This document shows positions 22,022 through 32,929 of a DNA stretch of 64,000 nt, piece by piece. The translations under genes and the position numbers were made by a program. Position 1 is the stretch's first letter, and every line of letters starts with the position of its first letter. The stretch comes from Desmodesmus armatus. Its lineage: Eukaryota; Chlorophyta; Chlorophyceae; Sphaeropleales; Scenedesmaceae. Below the pieces are notes generated by a model, which did no database searches, was not told where the DNA came from, and saw only the letters and a program-made list of their open reading frames with translations. The stretch is from the NCBI GenBank assembly GCA_007449985.2, contig VIIQ02000261.1:39082-103081 (forward strand), in the 5' to 3' direction.

Positions 22022-23039
22022 GGTAAAGGGTTAAAGTAAATTGGGCTCGACGTAACGAACTGCAGCCCCTTCCAAGTCTGCTGCCACATACCAACCAGAC
22101 AAATTTGAACCCTGTGAGGTCCGAAGCACTGTCAGGTGCTGTTCAACAATGCACATCACTGCTGTGTGGGTTGTATGATGCTGTTGTTGGTGCTGATGTG
22201 TAGCTGCTCCACTGTTATGTTGTATGTTGCCATTGTTAGCTGCTCCATTGCTGCTGGTGCATCAGTGTCCATGCCCCCACCCCCCTTCTGCGCATCTGCT
22301 CAGACAATCCAGCTTTCCAGCCTGGCAGGTACCCCTACTAGGGCTAGTCAGCAACGGCTTGAATAATCACTGTGAGTAATGACTGTTCACACTTGTAGCT
22401 ATCTTGAGCAATGGTGCATATGTTAACCAGCACCAGCAGCAACCTCCAAGCAACAAATTTGGGGTGCAGGGCTTGCCAGGTTGTACAGCCGTGACATGCC
22501 ACATCACTGCTGTTGGTGGGCGCCATGCTGTGGGGTTATTCGTGTGTTACAACCCCCCCCCCCCACCCCCCACCCCCCCCCCCCCCGGGCGCCATGCTGT
22601 GGGGTTATGCGTGTGTTACAACAAAGTCCCCCCCCCCCGGGCCTCTCTGTCTGCCTCACTTGACGGAGGGGGGGGGGTGACTTTGCATCAAACGGGTGGT
22701 GGTGCTTTTGAATTTGACTCAGTATATGCCATGCACCACCCTGCAACATCAAATCACCAATGGCATCATGTGCCTGCACCAGTCCAAGGTAGAATTCAGG
22801 GTCCACACCCAATATGATTTGCGAGCGGGGCTGAGCTCGAGAGCTGGGTTGTGCTCACATGTTGTTGAGCCACAACTCATCACATCTGCCAGAATCACAT
22901 GACCGTCATGAGCTAAGTTAGCCGGGCTGCAGCAATTGGTGTCGCACAGAAAGTTTCTGTGCATTTGCCAGCTGACTTTACTCCTGGTGCCTTGGATTCG
23001 GTGCCTATGATGGTGACTTCAGGGTTTGGGCTATCTTAA
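22022..23039 (+). repeat. Inverted repeat, right arm
   Basis: Plus-strand match to the reverse complement of 10575-9954 and then 7795-7487. 22022-22170 is a copy, about 95 percent identical by eye, of the 5' flank of the RNA-binding gene, pointing leftward into that gene's 3' end. The C/G-run block at 22550-22680 matches 10010-10110. The arm shows that 7800-9953 is an insertion in the other copy. Confidence 0.8.
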
Positions 23040-24294
23040 GGTGACACATATGTAATTGCAGGGGGTGCCCAAATTGGCTCCCCCGTTGTCTGCACAGCAC
23101 GGAGCCACCGCTGCACCCGTGGTATACAAACTACACATATGTAGGTATCACCTCCTGTGCGGTGTGTCCTTGGGATCGTCTGTGTGCGCTACACAAGGGT
23201 CACCAGCCATCAGCTACTGTTCAGCTGTCAACGAGGTGTAGAGGCAGCGTGTGCCCCTCTGCAAGCCAGTAACATGTCTTCATAATGTGTTGATACGTAT
23301 CAGATCTTTGCATCGCACCACCACACCCAGGAGAGATTGACAGCACAACAGTATTGCAGCGATCTCTTTCGATACTACGTTCAGAGCGTTTGGGGCGTTC
23401 GCATGACTGTAAATGCAGCGGTCATACGTGTATGGCTGTTGACAACGTTTTCCAGCACTTGCAGCTGCTTTGGTTGACACAGAGTCCAAACCATCTGTGG
23501 TGGCCAGCAGAGCCTCACAACCCCCAAGGTCGTGCTGCTGCACGAAGATAAACTTGTTCGTATGTCTAGTATGCATTAACAGCACTTTAGTGGCCATGCG
23601 TGCTTGCTTTGCAAACTGGGTGGTCTGGGGATCCCTCCTTGCTGGTGCGCCCACAGCCGTGCAGGCCATCAGCAGGCGCCGGCATGCATTCTCATGGGTA
23701 TCTACATTGATTTACTGCCTATTGGTTCCCTGCTGAGGAGTATGACGCGCTACAGGCTGGCATCTGCAGTACAACCTGTGTGTCTGCTGCCAAGGCAGCG
23801 GACAGCCCCAGACAGCAGCACTTTGACCCCTCAGTGCTCCAAATTGAGCCATATGGTCACCCCTGATTTTTTGCACACGCACTCCTCAACACTTTGGCTG
23901 GCTGCTGTTGCAGCGCCGAGGACATCTTGAGGTTTAGCAGCTGTCAGGGGCTTGGTCAAAGATATATGCTGTTTATAATGTAACTCTAAGAAAAAGTGCC
24001 CAAACGTACCTAAAAAACCTCAGGATTGCCCCAGGTCTTTTTGGGTGGGGTGGGCCACCCAACAGCACCAACATACTCAATTTTCAGGCCCTACTATATG
24101 GGTGGATTCCAAGGTACATGCCTATGTTGGCTCTGACTTGTCATTACAGTGTTATGTGTTACTTAAGCCTTTGACCCTGGCCCTGTATAACCGGGCCCTC
24201 CTTTGGTGGGGCAGCACAGCCATGGGATAGGGGCACCCTGGAAGTGCCTCCCACCCATAGTTTGGCACCCCCTGATAATTACATATGTGTCACC
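23040..24294. mobile_element. TTAA-flanked inverted-repeat element (piggyBac-like target)
   Basis: Left end GGTGACACATATGTAATT, then GCAGGGGGTGCC. The right end is its inverted copy, ATAATTACATATGTGTCACC, preceded by GGCACCCCCTG. TTAA flanks both ends (23036-23039, 24295-24298). The inverted repeats are at least 30 bp and near perfect. The host sequence is intact at 7487 (no insertion), so the boundaries are well resolved. At 1.26 kb it is too short for a full transposase. A 129-codon frame on the minus strand (23669-23280) has no recognised domain. TTAA target use is typical of piggyBac or Kolobok superfamilies; which one is unknown. Confidence 0.75.
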
Positions 24295-24332
24295 TTAACC
24301 CTGACTGCTGGGCCATGGCCCGTCTACCTGGA

Positions 24333-24613
24333 GTAACGTTTTTTTGAAGCTGATACACCGTGTTCGTCTGTGTCAGGGATGGACTCCCCCCCCCCCCCCC
24401 CCCCCCGGGGGGGCATGGTTTCAGGGGCCAAGGTGCTCCTTGCTCACCCCCCCTCTCGGCACTGTTTCATTGCAGATCAGGCCAGATCAGGCCAGATTCC
24501 AGTTGCTACCCCCCCCCCTCCCCGGGGGCCTGAGATGCCCAAAACCGTGCTGTCGCCCCTCGCTCCCCCCCCGGTCAGACGAACAGGGTGTATCAGCTTC
24601 AAGAAAACGCTAC
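24333..24613. mobile_element. Small MITE, 38-bp terminal inverted repeats
   Basis: Left end GTAACGTTTTTTTGAAGC, TGATACACC, GTTCGTCTG. The right end is the reverse complement with about three changes. The flanks CTACCTG and CTACCCCTG suggest an imperfect 7-8 bp target duplication, as for hAT elements. The interior is C-rich (C18 near 24388). The uninterrupted host sequence is seen at 7440 and 33090. A relative is at 44851-45091. Confidence 0.7.
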
Positions 24614-25330
24614 CCCTGCTGCATCAAGCTCAGAATGTGGTTCTGTGTGAAGCTGAAACACACACATGATGTCAGGACGTGGAGGTGTTCAGTGTCACAC
24701 TTCAATGGTTGAAGCTGTTGTGATCCCTACATGCCCTCTGAGGTGCATTTTGGTTTTCTCTACCCTCATGTGTGTTTCTCTTGACCAGTGTTTCATGCCC
24801 TATGAGCCTTGATTGCCCCGGAAGGGCGATCAGGCAGGGCCGTGATCCATCAGGAGTTCGCAGAAGTCCGACTGTCCTGAGGACAGCAGTAGCAGTAGTA
24901 TTGGTAGCAGTAGTACGGTAGTGTACTGCAGCAGTCAGTAGGTACATCAGTTTTGATGGACAGACCCGTTGGAAGGGTTTGACTTTGGCTGTTATGTTCC
25001 AGTTTGCGAAGCCAGCGTCCATTGGAGTTCTGTTTGCTTGCCCATGATGCGCACTGTTAATGGGAGTCAAGCAAGGAGTCCTTGCAACACTATTAGGGCG
25101 GACGGTGTAAGCAGTACTCACATCACAAGGAATGGCATCATAATTCTGCCGATCCCCAACGCATGCCAGTACTACTGCTGCATGGCGCACACTGTGCTGG
25201 CAGCATGTGGCGAGTAACTCCCACCCCGGCAGTTGGCCGTCAGCAAAGTCTTCACAGGTTTACAAGATTACCAGTTGTTGTAAAATGGGAGCTGAGTTGC
25301 TCAGGCACAGTCAGTGACGGGGCACCACTT
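24614..25330 (+). repeat. Dispersed repeat, continuation of the right arm
   Basis: Shares with 33080-33740 the blocks GACCAGTGTTTCATGCC, GATCAGGCAGGGCCGTGATC, GGTAGTGTACTGCAGCAGTC, CCCGTTGGAAGGGTTTG and CCCAACGCATGCCAGTAC. A shorter piece recurs at 49060-49150. It contains AGTAGCAGTAG-type microsatellite at 24893-24945. No intact reading frame is recognised. Confidence 0.7.
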
Positions 25331-26039
25331 GTGTGCTTTACTCATATCACATGAGTCATGTGTGTTCTAGGTCATTGTCAGACGTCAAAAGGGACAGCAG
25401 CAGCAGATGTCTGACCGTCTAGCAGCTGTGCAGGTTCAACCGGACCTGGCCTGTGCGAAGCCGCTTCGCCAAACGGTTTGGCAGGTGCATATCAATGCAG
25501 CATTATTACCACAGCCGGAGTAGAAGACATGACGTATGAAGTAAAAGGGTCCAGCGCCCTTCAACTCCGTGTGGCCAAGGTGTGTTTGGGTAGGAGCTTA
25601 GTGCTGAAAGGGGGTTGCCCACATAATGGGACTTGTGCGCAAAACGTTTGAGCAGCGCCTTTGCTTGTGCCTGATCACTCTGGTACACCACTCTGAAGAT
25701 AATGACAGAATCAAGGCATAAGGGCATCAGATATTCAGACAGTCAGAACTGATTATGGGTGCAATCCAGGCTGGTTTTGAACCAAGTCTGGCGCAAACTT
25801 TGAATCTGAATTAAATCTGAATTGAATCTGGATTGTCTCTGTAGCGAATCCTGCGCCTTTCTGGAGCTAGGTCACTGGATCTGAGATCCAAAAATCTCCA
25901 ACGACAAATTCAAATCCAACTCAGTTACAGACACAGATAAGCATCAGATCAGCATCAGACCACCTCAGCAAGTCTGCAGCATGAGTTCGATGCTAAGGCT
26001 CTACCCTCTGGCTCTATGTTCCGCTGTGCGAACGGTTGC
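25331..26039. other. Interval without a supported gene
   Basis: No splice-supported exon or repeat array was seen. A short AATCTGAATT-type tandem lies at 25800-25835. Confidence 0.35.
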
Positions 26040-26760
26040 AGGCCAGCGCATGCAGTGCTAGGCACCCTGCTGAGTGCTCATGTGTAGCCGCAGCTGTGAG
26101 TGGTTGAAGATGGTGTGGGATGCAGCTGGTGAGTCCCACAGCAGCCTCAACACCAGTAGCATGTGTTGACGCAGGTGTGGGAAGGAGGGGTTACGGGCTT
26201 GCGCATGCAGTGCTAGGCAGCAGTAAGCACGTGTAGCAGCAGCTGTAAGTGGATACATATGGTGTGGGGTGCGACTGGAGTGCCCCACACCAGCCTTAAC
26301 AGCAGTAGCACGTGTTGATTAGCGCTGGGGTGGGTGTGAGGGTTTGCGGGCTTGCGGGCTTGCGCATGCAGTGCTATGCAGCAGTATGCATGTGTAGCAG
26401 CAGCTGTAAGTGGTCACAGATGGTGTGCGGTGCAGCTGGTGAGTCCCACAGCAGCCTCAACAGCAGTAGCATGTGTTGGTGAGCGCTGGGGTTGGTGGGA
26501 GGGGTTACGGGCTTGGGCATGCAGTGCTAGGCAGCAGTAGGCACGTGTAGAAGCAGCTGCCAGTGGTTACAGATGGTGTGGGGTGCAGCTGATGTGCCCC
26601 ACACCAGCCTCGACAGCAGTGCCACGTGTTGATAGGCGCTGGGGTGGGTGGAAGGGCTTGCAGGCTTGCGCATGCAGTGCTACGCAGCAGTAATTTTTTG
26701 GTTTTATACGCAGCAGTAGCCATGTGCAGCAGCACCTGTGAGTGGATATATAGAACGTCT
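26040..26760. repeat. Tandem repeat, period about 155 bp, 4-5 copies
   Basis: GCATGCAGTGCTAGGCAGC recurs at about 26046, 26202, 26362, 26516 and 26667. Between these anchors the units share GTGTAGCAGCAGCTGTAAGTG, ATGGTGTGGGGTGCAGCTG, GCCTCAACAGCAGTAGCA and TGTTGGTGAGCGCTGGGG. A further partial unit follows the insertion at 27817-27895. No coding role was seen. Confidence 0.85.
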
Positions 26761-27816
26761 AACGCCCAGCTGGCGTCAGTGCGGCATCGACCTCTGCTGG
26801 GGGGGGGGAGGGGGAGGAGCTTGCCAGCTGCGGGATTGGGCTGTGCAAAAATACGCAGTGCCCACCATGACAGACCTTAGATGCCTGAGAACCATTTTCT
26901 AGCGTCGCAGCATTTTTGCACAGACAGGCCGCTCAGTGCAGCAGTGGATTTTGATTTGATTTGACTACTGCTTTATGCTGTAAGGGCATTGGTGGTCTGC
27001 AGACCGGCTGTCGGATCGCTGGGCGTGCTGTGCATTTCCTACTGACAGTAAATGTGTTGTTACGGTACGCTTAGAATCCAGCTGCTGGATCCCCTGAATT
27101 GTTCCTCAGGTCTGGCTTGATCTTCACGGCTTTATCGAGAGCATCGCAGTGCCCTCGCAGCATGTGCGTATCAAGTCAGGAAAACATGCGTCAATAGTTT
27201 GTTGACAAGTGGTGGGCCGCTGCGACCCAGGATGGGTCACGAGTGATGAGTCACCGCTGGTGACAGTGGCATCGCACAAGGAGCCCTCACCTCTGTCAAA
27301 CATTGTAGCAAAATAAAGTTGTTTATTTGTGCCGACTATCTTGGTACTGCGGCCTTCTGCTCAGAACTGTATTGCCCTCGCAGCATGTGTTCAATGGTTA
27401 TTGTGATGATGCATTCACACAGCTGTCGTCATAAAATGCGTTAAGGGTTGGCTGAACACGGCAAGCGAGCCAAGAACACCTCAGTCGTACTGCCTCCTAG
27501 CGACAAGCAACCAGCCACGATGAGGCCAAACGGACACCTTTGGCATTGAATACAGGACAATTCAAAAAAAAGTCGATAGCTTTGCCCGATTGATTCTCCC
27601 AGGTGTGGGCTTCAATGTCGACTGTGCGCTGAACGCACAGTTGCTGTCAAAGCGGAATGTTTTTGTCGATTTCAAGATAAATGTAGACGTATTACACGCA
27701 GCCGGTCTGCCAACGGCCGGTTTGTCCTCCCTATTCGCCCAACCCCCCCTCCCACGGGGGAGGGGGGGGGTGTCCAGACCGCCTAATTAGCATCTTCCTC
27801 TAAAGAGGTCGATGCA
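26752..27816. mobile_element. 1.06-kb insertion splitting the 155-bp tandem array
   Basis: The tandem unit breaks after GTGGATATATA and resumes at ATATGGTGTGGGGTGCAGC, so the intervening 1.06 kb is inserted. GCATCGACCTCT near the left end has an inverted partner AGAGGTCGATGC near the right end, but neither lies at the extreme terminus. A 2-4 bp ATA/TATA duplication is possible. It includes a GGGAGGGG/CCCCTCCC inverted pair. No transposase was seen. Confidence 0.5.
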
Positions 27817-28212
27817 ATATGGTGTGGGGTGCAGCTGATGTGCCACACACCAGCCTCAACAGCAGTAGCACGTGCCGGTGAGCACTAGGGTGGATGCAAA
27901 CGTTTCCACTGCTTTGCCTGCTGCTGCTTTGCTGCTTGCTTTGCCTGCTGCCACTCAACGCATGCAAATAGCCTGCTGCTGCTCCGGCCTGCACCTTCCT
28001 CGTCGTGGCACCTGCAGCAGGCTTTTGTGTATCTGCTGCTACAGCTATGGCACACTGACACTAGGTTGGTCTGTTCAGCACTGTTGTTGCTGTGCCGTTT
28101 TCAGTCACTGTCTGCTCCGTCTTAGCCTAACGCCGTCGGACACGACAACTGCAGGCACCAGGGCTTTTGTTGTTTCAGTGCTGTTCGACAGCGTCTGTGG
28201 ATAGCACCGTCC

Positions 28213-28551
28213 CTAAGGCTTTCCTGATGGCTGTGGACAGTCTTCTGCGGTAGTAGCAGCAGTACTAGCGGCAGCACTAGCGGCAGCACTAGCGGCAGCA
28301 CTTGCGGCAGCACTAGCGGCAGCAGTAGCAGCAGTAGCAGCAGCAGTAGCGGCACCCCCTCTGCATCGTGCACTCACCGCCTTCAGTATGTATGTGGACA
28401 TGTACATCTGGTGCTGCAGCATTTGGGCACCACCACTCCCTGCTACCAGCAGGCAGTCCACAGACTCGCTCTGACTCTTTGAAGACATACTACGCCGCTG
28501 ATAGGTTGTGGTACACAAGACGAGCGCTGCTGGGTTTGAAGCTACTGCCAA
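28213..28551 (-). CDS. Possible Ala-repeat protein fragment
   Basis: A 112-codon frame contains VDCLLVAGSGG and HQMYMSTYILKAVSA, then an Ala/Ser repeat encoded by a tandem GGCAGCACTAGC-type minisatellite (28255-28350). The part before the repeat looks protein-like. No splice sites, promoter or domain support it. It may be a low-complexity chance frame. Confidence 0.2.
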   Translation of the reverse strand: MAVASNPAALVLCTTTYQRRSMSSKSQSESVDCLLVAGSGGAQMLQHQMYMSTYILKAVSARCRGGAATAAATAATAAASAAASAAASAAASAAASTAATTAEDCPQPSGKP

Positions 28552-29257
28552 GTTGGAAAGCTAGGTGTGCTCAGATGCTTGACACAAATCTGCTTGACAC
28601 AAATGTGCTGAAGGTCACGTAGGAAACCTGACCTTAAGTGAAGCACTGGCTTTGATAAAACATGACTGAGCGCTGCAAAAGTACAAGCAGGCGTCAGGCG
28701 TCTGCTGAACATAAATGGCGCTACTGGTCACCAAGACCCCGATTATTGCAAGTTCAACGTAATCACCTCTTGGGATCCCGACGTGAGGAGCCACACGGTC
28801 ATGAGTGTGTGTGTCTTTTTAGGGCGGGGGGGGGGTCCTCACACTTCAGACATCCAGCGTAATGGTCTCTCGGGCTGCCGAAGTGAGTGGTCATACGGTC
28901 TGGCCCAGTGGGGTGTGGCGCCCTCACACTGCTTGCCATATTGAGGTTGGTCAACGTTCAACAGCGTCATGGTATGTTTGAAGTCAGGGAAAATAAGGTT
29001 TGTCGAACCAGGCAGCGGCTGCCGCATTTGCAGCACATTCGCTGTGCAGTTTGTTTTCACACCTAGCAACTTGGCGATCAGTTGGGAGTGAAAAATTTAT
29101 TTTTAAGGCATCATCGAGTTGCATTGCAAGAAATGGCCTAGTGGCGCAAAACAGCCTGCAGGCTGTGGTGCATGGATCTGCAGGCCGTCACATGACACAC
29201 AGCCACATGACTTGGTAATGTTGAGTTCCGTATGTATTGTTCCATCGGCATGTCTCC
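28552..29257. other. 5' flank of the modular secreted gene
   Basis: No supported gene. An AT-rich stretch (AAAAATTTATTTTTAAGG, 29091-29108) lies 150 bp upstream of the ATG at 29258 and is the only promoter-like feature visible. Confidence 0.3.
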
Positions 29258-32200
29258 ATGCCGAAGCAGAGGAAGACTGCTTGGCTCCAAGCACGGACAC
29301 GCACTCCAGCTTGGTTGATACTTGCCGTACTTGTCATTCAACTTGCAATCGTACGTATGTTTTTAAGAAGATCGAAAAGCGCATATGTGAGCAAGAGGCC
29401 CTATTCGTGCGAACACGAACCACGAACCACGAATATAACCTTCTGTGCTGCTGTGTGTTCGTGGGTGCAGGTTGTTTGAATCAAGGCACCACATGCTCCA
29501 ACAATACTGAGTGCTGCAGCAATGCATTTTGCAGCAACACCACCAAGCAATGCACTGGTGAGTCTCGACAGTTTGTGCATCAGCAGAGGTGCAGGCAGGG
29601 TTCCAGGATAGAGTGACACTACAATTTTAGTGTCTTTAAAGACCGCGGCCCCCCTCGAACCACAAAAAAAAAGTTCTCCAGTGGCTACATGATGATCAAG
29701 CAGACACCAAGCAGACGTGAATATAAGGACACAGCTGTCCGAAAAACTGTCGGGCAAACATCACTCTGCTTCTGGGTGTTTGTGGTGCAGGTTGCATCTT
29801 TTTTTCCAATCCATGCAATGCCAATTTCGAATGCTGCTCTGGATTTTGCGACCCGACAAACAAGATATGCTGTGAGTGCTGACAGTTTTTTGCGCAGCAG
29901 GTGCAGGCAGGCTGCCAATAATAAACAACAGCAGCCATGGCTTTCAGCACAGGTGTTGCATCATGTATGGCATACAGTCTGCATGAATGAATGGCCTAAA
30001 AGCAAGGATGCATCAGCATTACCAGTAGCACCTGACCCGTATCATGGACACCATATCAGTGTTGCTGACCGCTGTATGTGTGTCCCACCTTGCAGCCTTT
30101 CCCGGAGCCCGGGGGCGCCTACAATCAGCAATGAGGTAAGCAGTACCGATGTGGACACCAGGATGAAGCAAAGCATGCACATCTCAGCAATTCACGGCAT
30201 CTCAACACATGTCCAGCTGCTTTGCACGGGGCTTCCCACTGGCAACAGGTCCCCACAACATTGCTTGCCCTGCTGGCACATGCTGCTTGCCTTCTCGTGC
30301 TATTGCAGCAATTGGTGGAGCCTGCAGGCTATGGCGGAGAAAGCTATGGCAGTCATCGCAGCTATGACCACCGCGATGGTGAGGAAAACACCTACAAGGG
30401 ACGTGATTATTACAGGCAAACAGAGAGCGACTATGATCACTACGATGAAGGCTACGGCAATCCAGACAGCCCCTAAGGCTACGACAAACCCCACCATAAC
30501 CACAACCAGGACCACGGCCCCAAACACCACCACCACCGCCACCACTCCCACAAGCCTCAACCACCTCAGCCCTGCCCTGAATCCTGCCCCCCTCCTAAGG
30601 CGTGCACCAAGGTCCCAGAAAGCGGTGAGTGCATAAAAACAACAGCAAGGGAGGGGTTGTTGGTGGTGCTACTACTGATTTGGCAATGTCAACTGTATTC
30701 ATGCCGTGCTCAGGATATCTTGCCAGGCTGATTCCTAGCTCTTTTCACAGTACTTTGCAGTACAGTACAGCCTGTACAGCAGGTTAAGTACAGTACAGCA
30801 TGTACATCAAGTGCAGTACATGGCAGTACGGTACAGCCTTTGCAGTAAGTGCAGTATGGTACAGCATGTGCATCAAGTGCAGTACTGTACAGCATGTGCA
30901 TCAATTGCCAAGCAGATATGAGTTTAGAGCATTGGTGGCTCCATCTGATCACCAAAGTGCTTACAGCGCCCGTCAAACCTGCCCTACCCCTAAATGCGAC
31001 TCTGTGACCCCACCCCCCTTGTGCAGGCTATTTCATTACACGTTACGCAGCAGGCGGTGGAACGGTGCGGACCGTCGGAACCGGCATATGCCCTCCTGGC
31101 ACATTCGTCACAAGCATCTCGGGGTCAACCGGCACTGTATCGTGGATTCGGGTTCTTGCACCCTTCGTATGCAATGACGGCACAGTCATTACCCTGCCGG
31201 GGGCAACCCGGAGCGACGGGGGCACAATAGGAGTCAACACCACCGTCAGATCTTCAACTGGATTTGTGGGAGCCAACATCAGAGGTGGCCAGTTCACTGA
31301 CCAGTTCCGGCCAATCCCGGCAGGGGGTAATCCTGGAGACTTCATTGGGGGGACGGGAGGAAGCCCCAGAGACCCGTTGCTGTGCCCTGTGGGCCAGAGA
31401 GTCATTGGCATGTCTGTTGCTTTCAAAGAATTCAATGGGCCCGGTGACGAGCTCATCAGCGTGGCTTTGCTGTGCCAGGACTGCTCTGCAGCATGTGAAC
31501 CTGGCAACTGCAGTATACGTGAGTGAGAGCACATTTCAGCATGAGCAGAGTCTGTGTTGCACATCAGCGGCCCTGTAAGTCAGCCCTTGTACTGCGTGTC
31601 TTCTGATTGTGCATGCGTTCAGCGCTGAGTATATGTGACTCAGAAGCAGTTCATGCAGTTGGGTTGTTGCCAGGCAGGCCCCATTCAGTCTTTTACTGCT
31701 GCCAGTAGAACATGTTCCAGAAGTTTTATCGCGACACCCTGTGTCCTGGGCAGGGCCCTGTACCTCCGCATACAGAAGCAGCTATCAAATTGTTGTCTTG
31801 TGGTGTTCTGCTGCTGTCCCATGCATGTACGCATTGGCCGGACTCCACCGCCACGCCCATCGCCAGTGGACAAGTGCCCATCAACGTTACCACTGGAGCT
31901 GCCCCCAAACACGGGACCTGCGAATGCCTGTGCCAACACCCCACTGAATTCTACATGCACAGTGCCCTGTCTGCAAGGTGCTGAGGGCAGCGCCTACACT
32001 ATAAGCTGCAAGCCAAACGGCCAGTGGGAGACTGTGTTTGGTGGCGGCGCATGTGAGTGGCAACCGTTGCCGTTGATGTGGCACATCACAATTGTGATGC
32101 TTGCAAACACTGTTTCTTTGTGCTGTTGTCACCTGTCAGATAGTGATCAGCCCTCAAATATTTCCTTGTGAAATTATAGTGGGTTAAGGATGCCTTTGAC

Positions 32201-32711
32201 ATCAGTAAAAACAACAAAAGGCCACGCACACAATGGTGATAAGCCCCAGCTGTCCGACCACCAAACATTACTATATTTGTGGCTGCAGGTTGTCTTTCTC
32301 TGGACGGGATTTGCTCCGACAATTCTGACTGCTGCTCCCAGATTTGTGATCTGGGAAGCGGTGAATGCGCAGGTGAGACCTGGCAGTTTTGTGCATCAGC
32401 AGGGTGTAGCAGCAACTACGACCGGGGCTCTATGCATGTGTTACGTATGTTTCGTATCATGATGAAGTGTCATTGGGTGAATTTACCTTGAGAGTACCTC
32501 ATTAATAGCGTGGATGCGATATCAATGTTGCTTACTGATGTTTGTGTTTGTGTATGCCTTGCAGTTCGTCGCAGATAACAACCCACAGACCCGCAGCCCG
32601 CCCTCGAGGGAGCTCTCCGACAAAGCCCAAGTCGCGGGAGGTGTTACGGCTGCTGCACACACACGTGCTGGCACAGCAACCACGGGGACAAGCGGACACG
32701 TATGGGCATAA
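29258..32711 (+). CDS. Modular secreted protein: knottin-like, Tyr/His-rich, Cys-rich and sushi exons
   Basis: Exons: 29258-29354, 29471-29557, 29791-29871, 30328-30624, 31027-31518, 31867-32052, 32289-32372, and a last exon from 32575 (or 32565) ending by 32711. Exon 1 gives a signal peptide or anchor (PAWLILAVLVIQLAI) and has donor GTATGT. Exons 2, 3 and 7 each encode one short module with the spacing C-x6-C-x5-CC-x3-4-C-x6-C, typical of inhibitor-cystine-knot folds. Exon 4 is Tyr/Gly/His/Asp-rich (GYGGESYG, DYDHYDEGY). Exon 5 is an unrecognised Gly-rich domain with six or more cysteines (CPPGTFVTSISG, ELISVALLCQDC). Exon 6 matches a sushi/CCP module (four Cys, NGQWETV). Every internal exon is phase 1-1. 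Exon 4 holds an in-frame TAA at 30474-30476, which an alternative donor would avoid. Length is about 486 residues. The role is probably extracellular. Confidence 0.65.
30755..30905. repeat. Short tandem repeat in intron 4 of the modular gene
   Basis: Units of about 40 bp rich in GTACAGCATGTGCATCAAGT and AGTACAGTACAG. They give no supported reading frame. Confidence 0.6.
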
Positions 32712-32929
32712 TCGTGCGTTCATGTAGTAAGCTGTGCTGTTGTCCTGATGAGAAGCAGTCTGGCGGGAACAGTGCAGTCCAGCATGGCATGCTGTTGGCC
32801 ACAACACCTAGCTGAGGGTTGCTAGGCTGTTGGTACATGTGTTCCTCATTCATGCATTCATGGGGCAACATGAACGCAATGAGGTGGTGGCAACATTCTC
32901 ACACGGAATGTGAGAAGAAGTCAGAAGCA

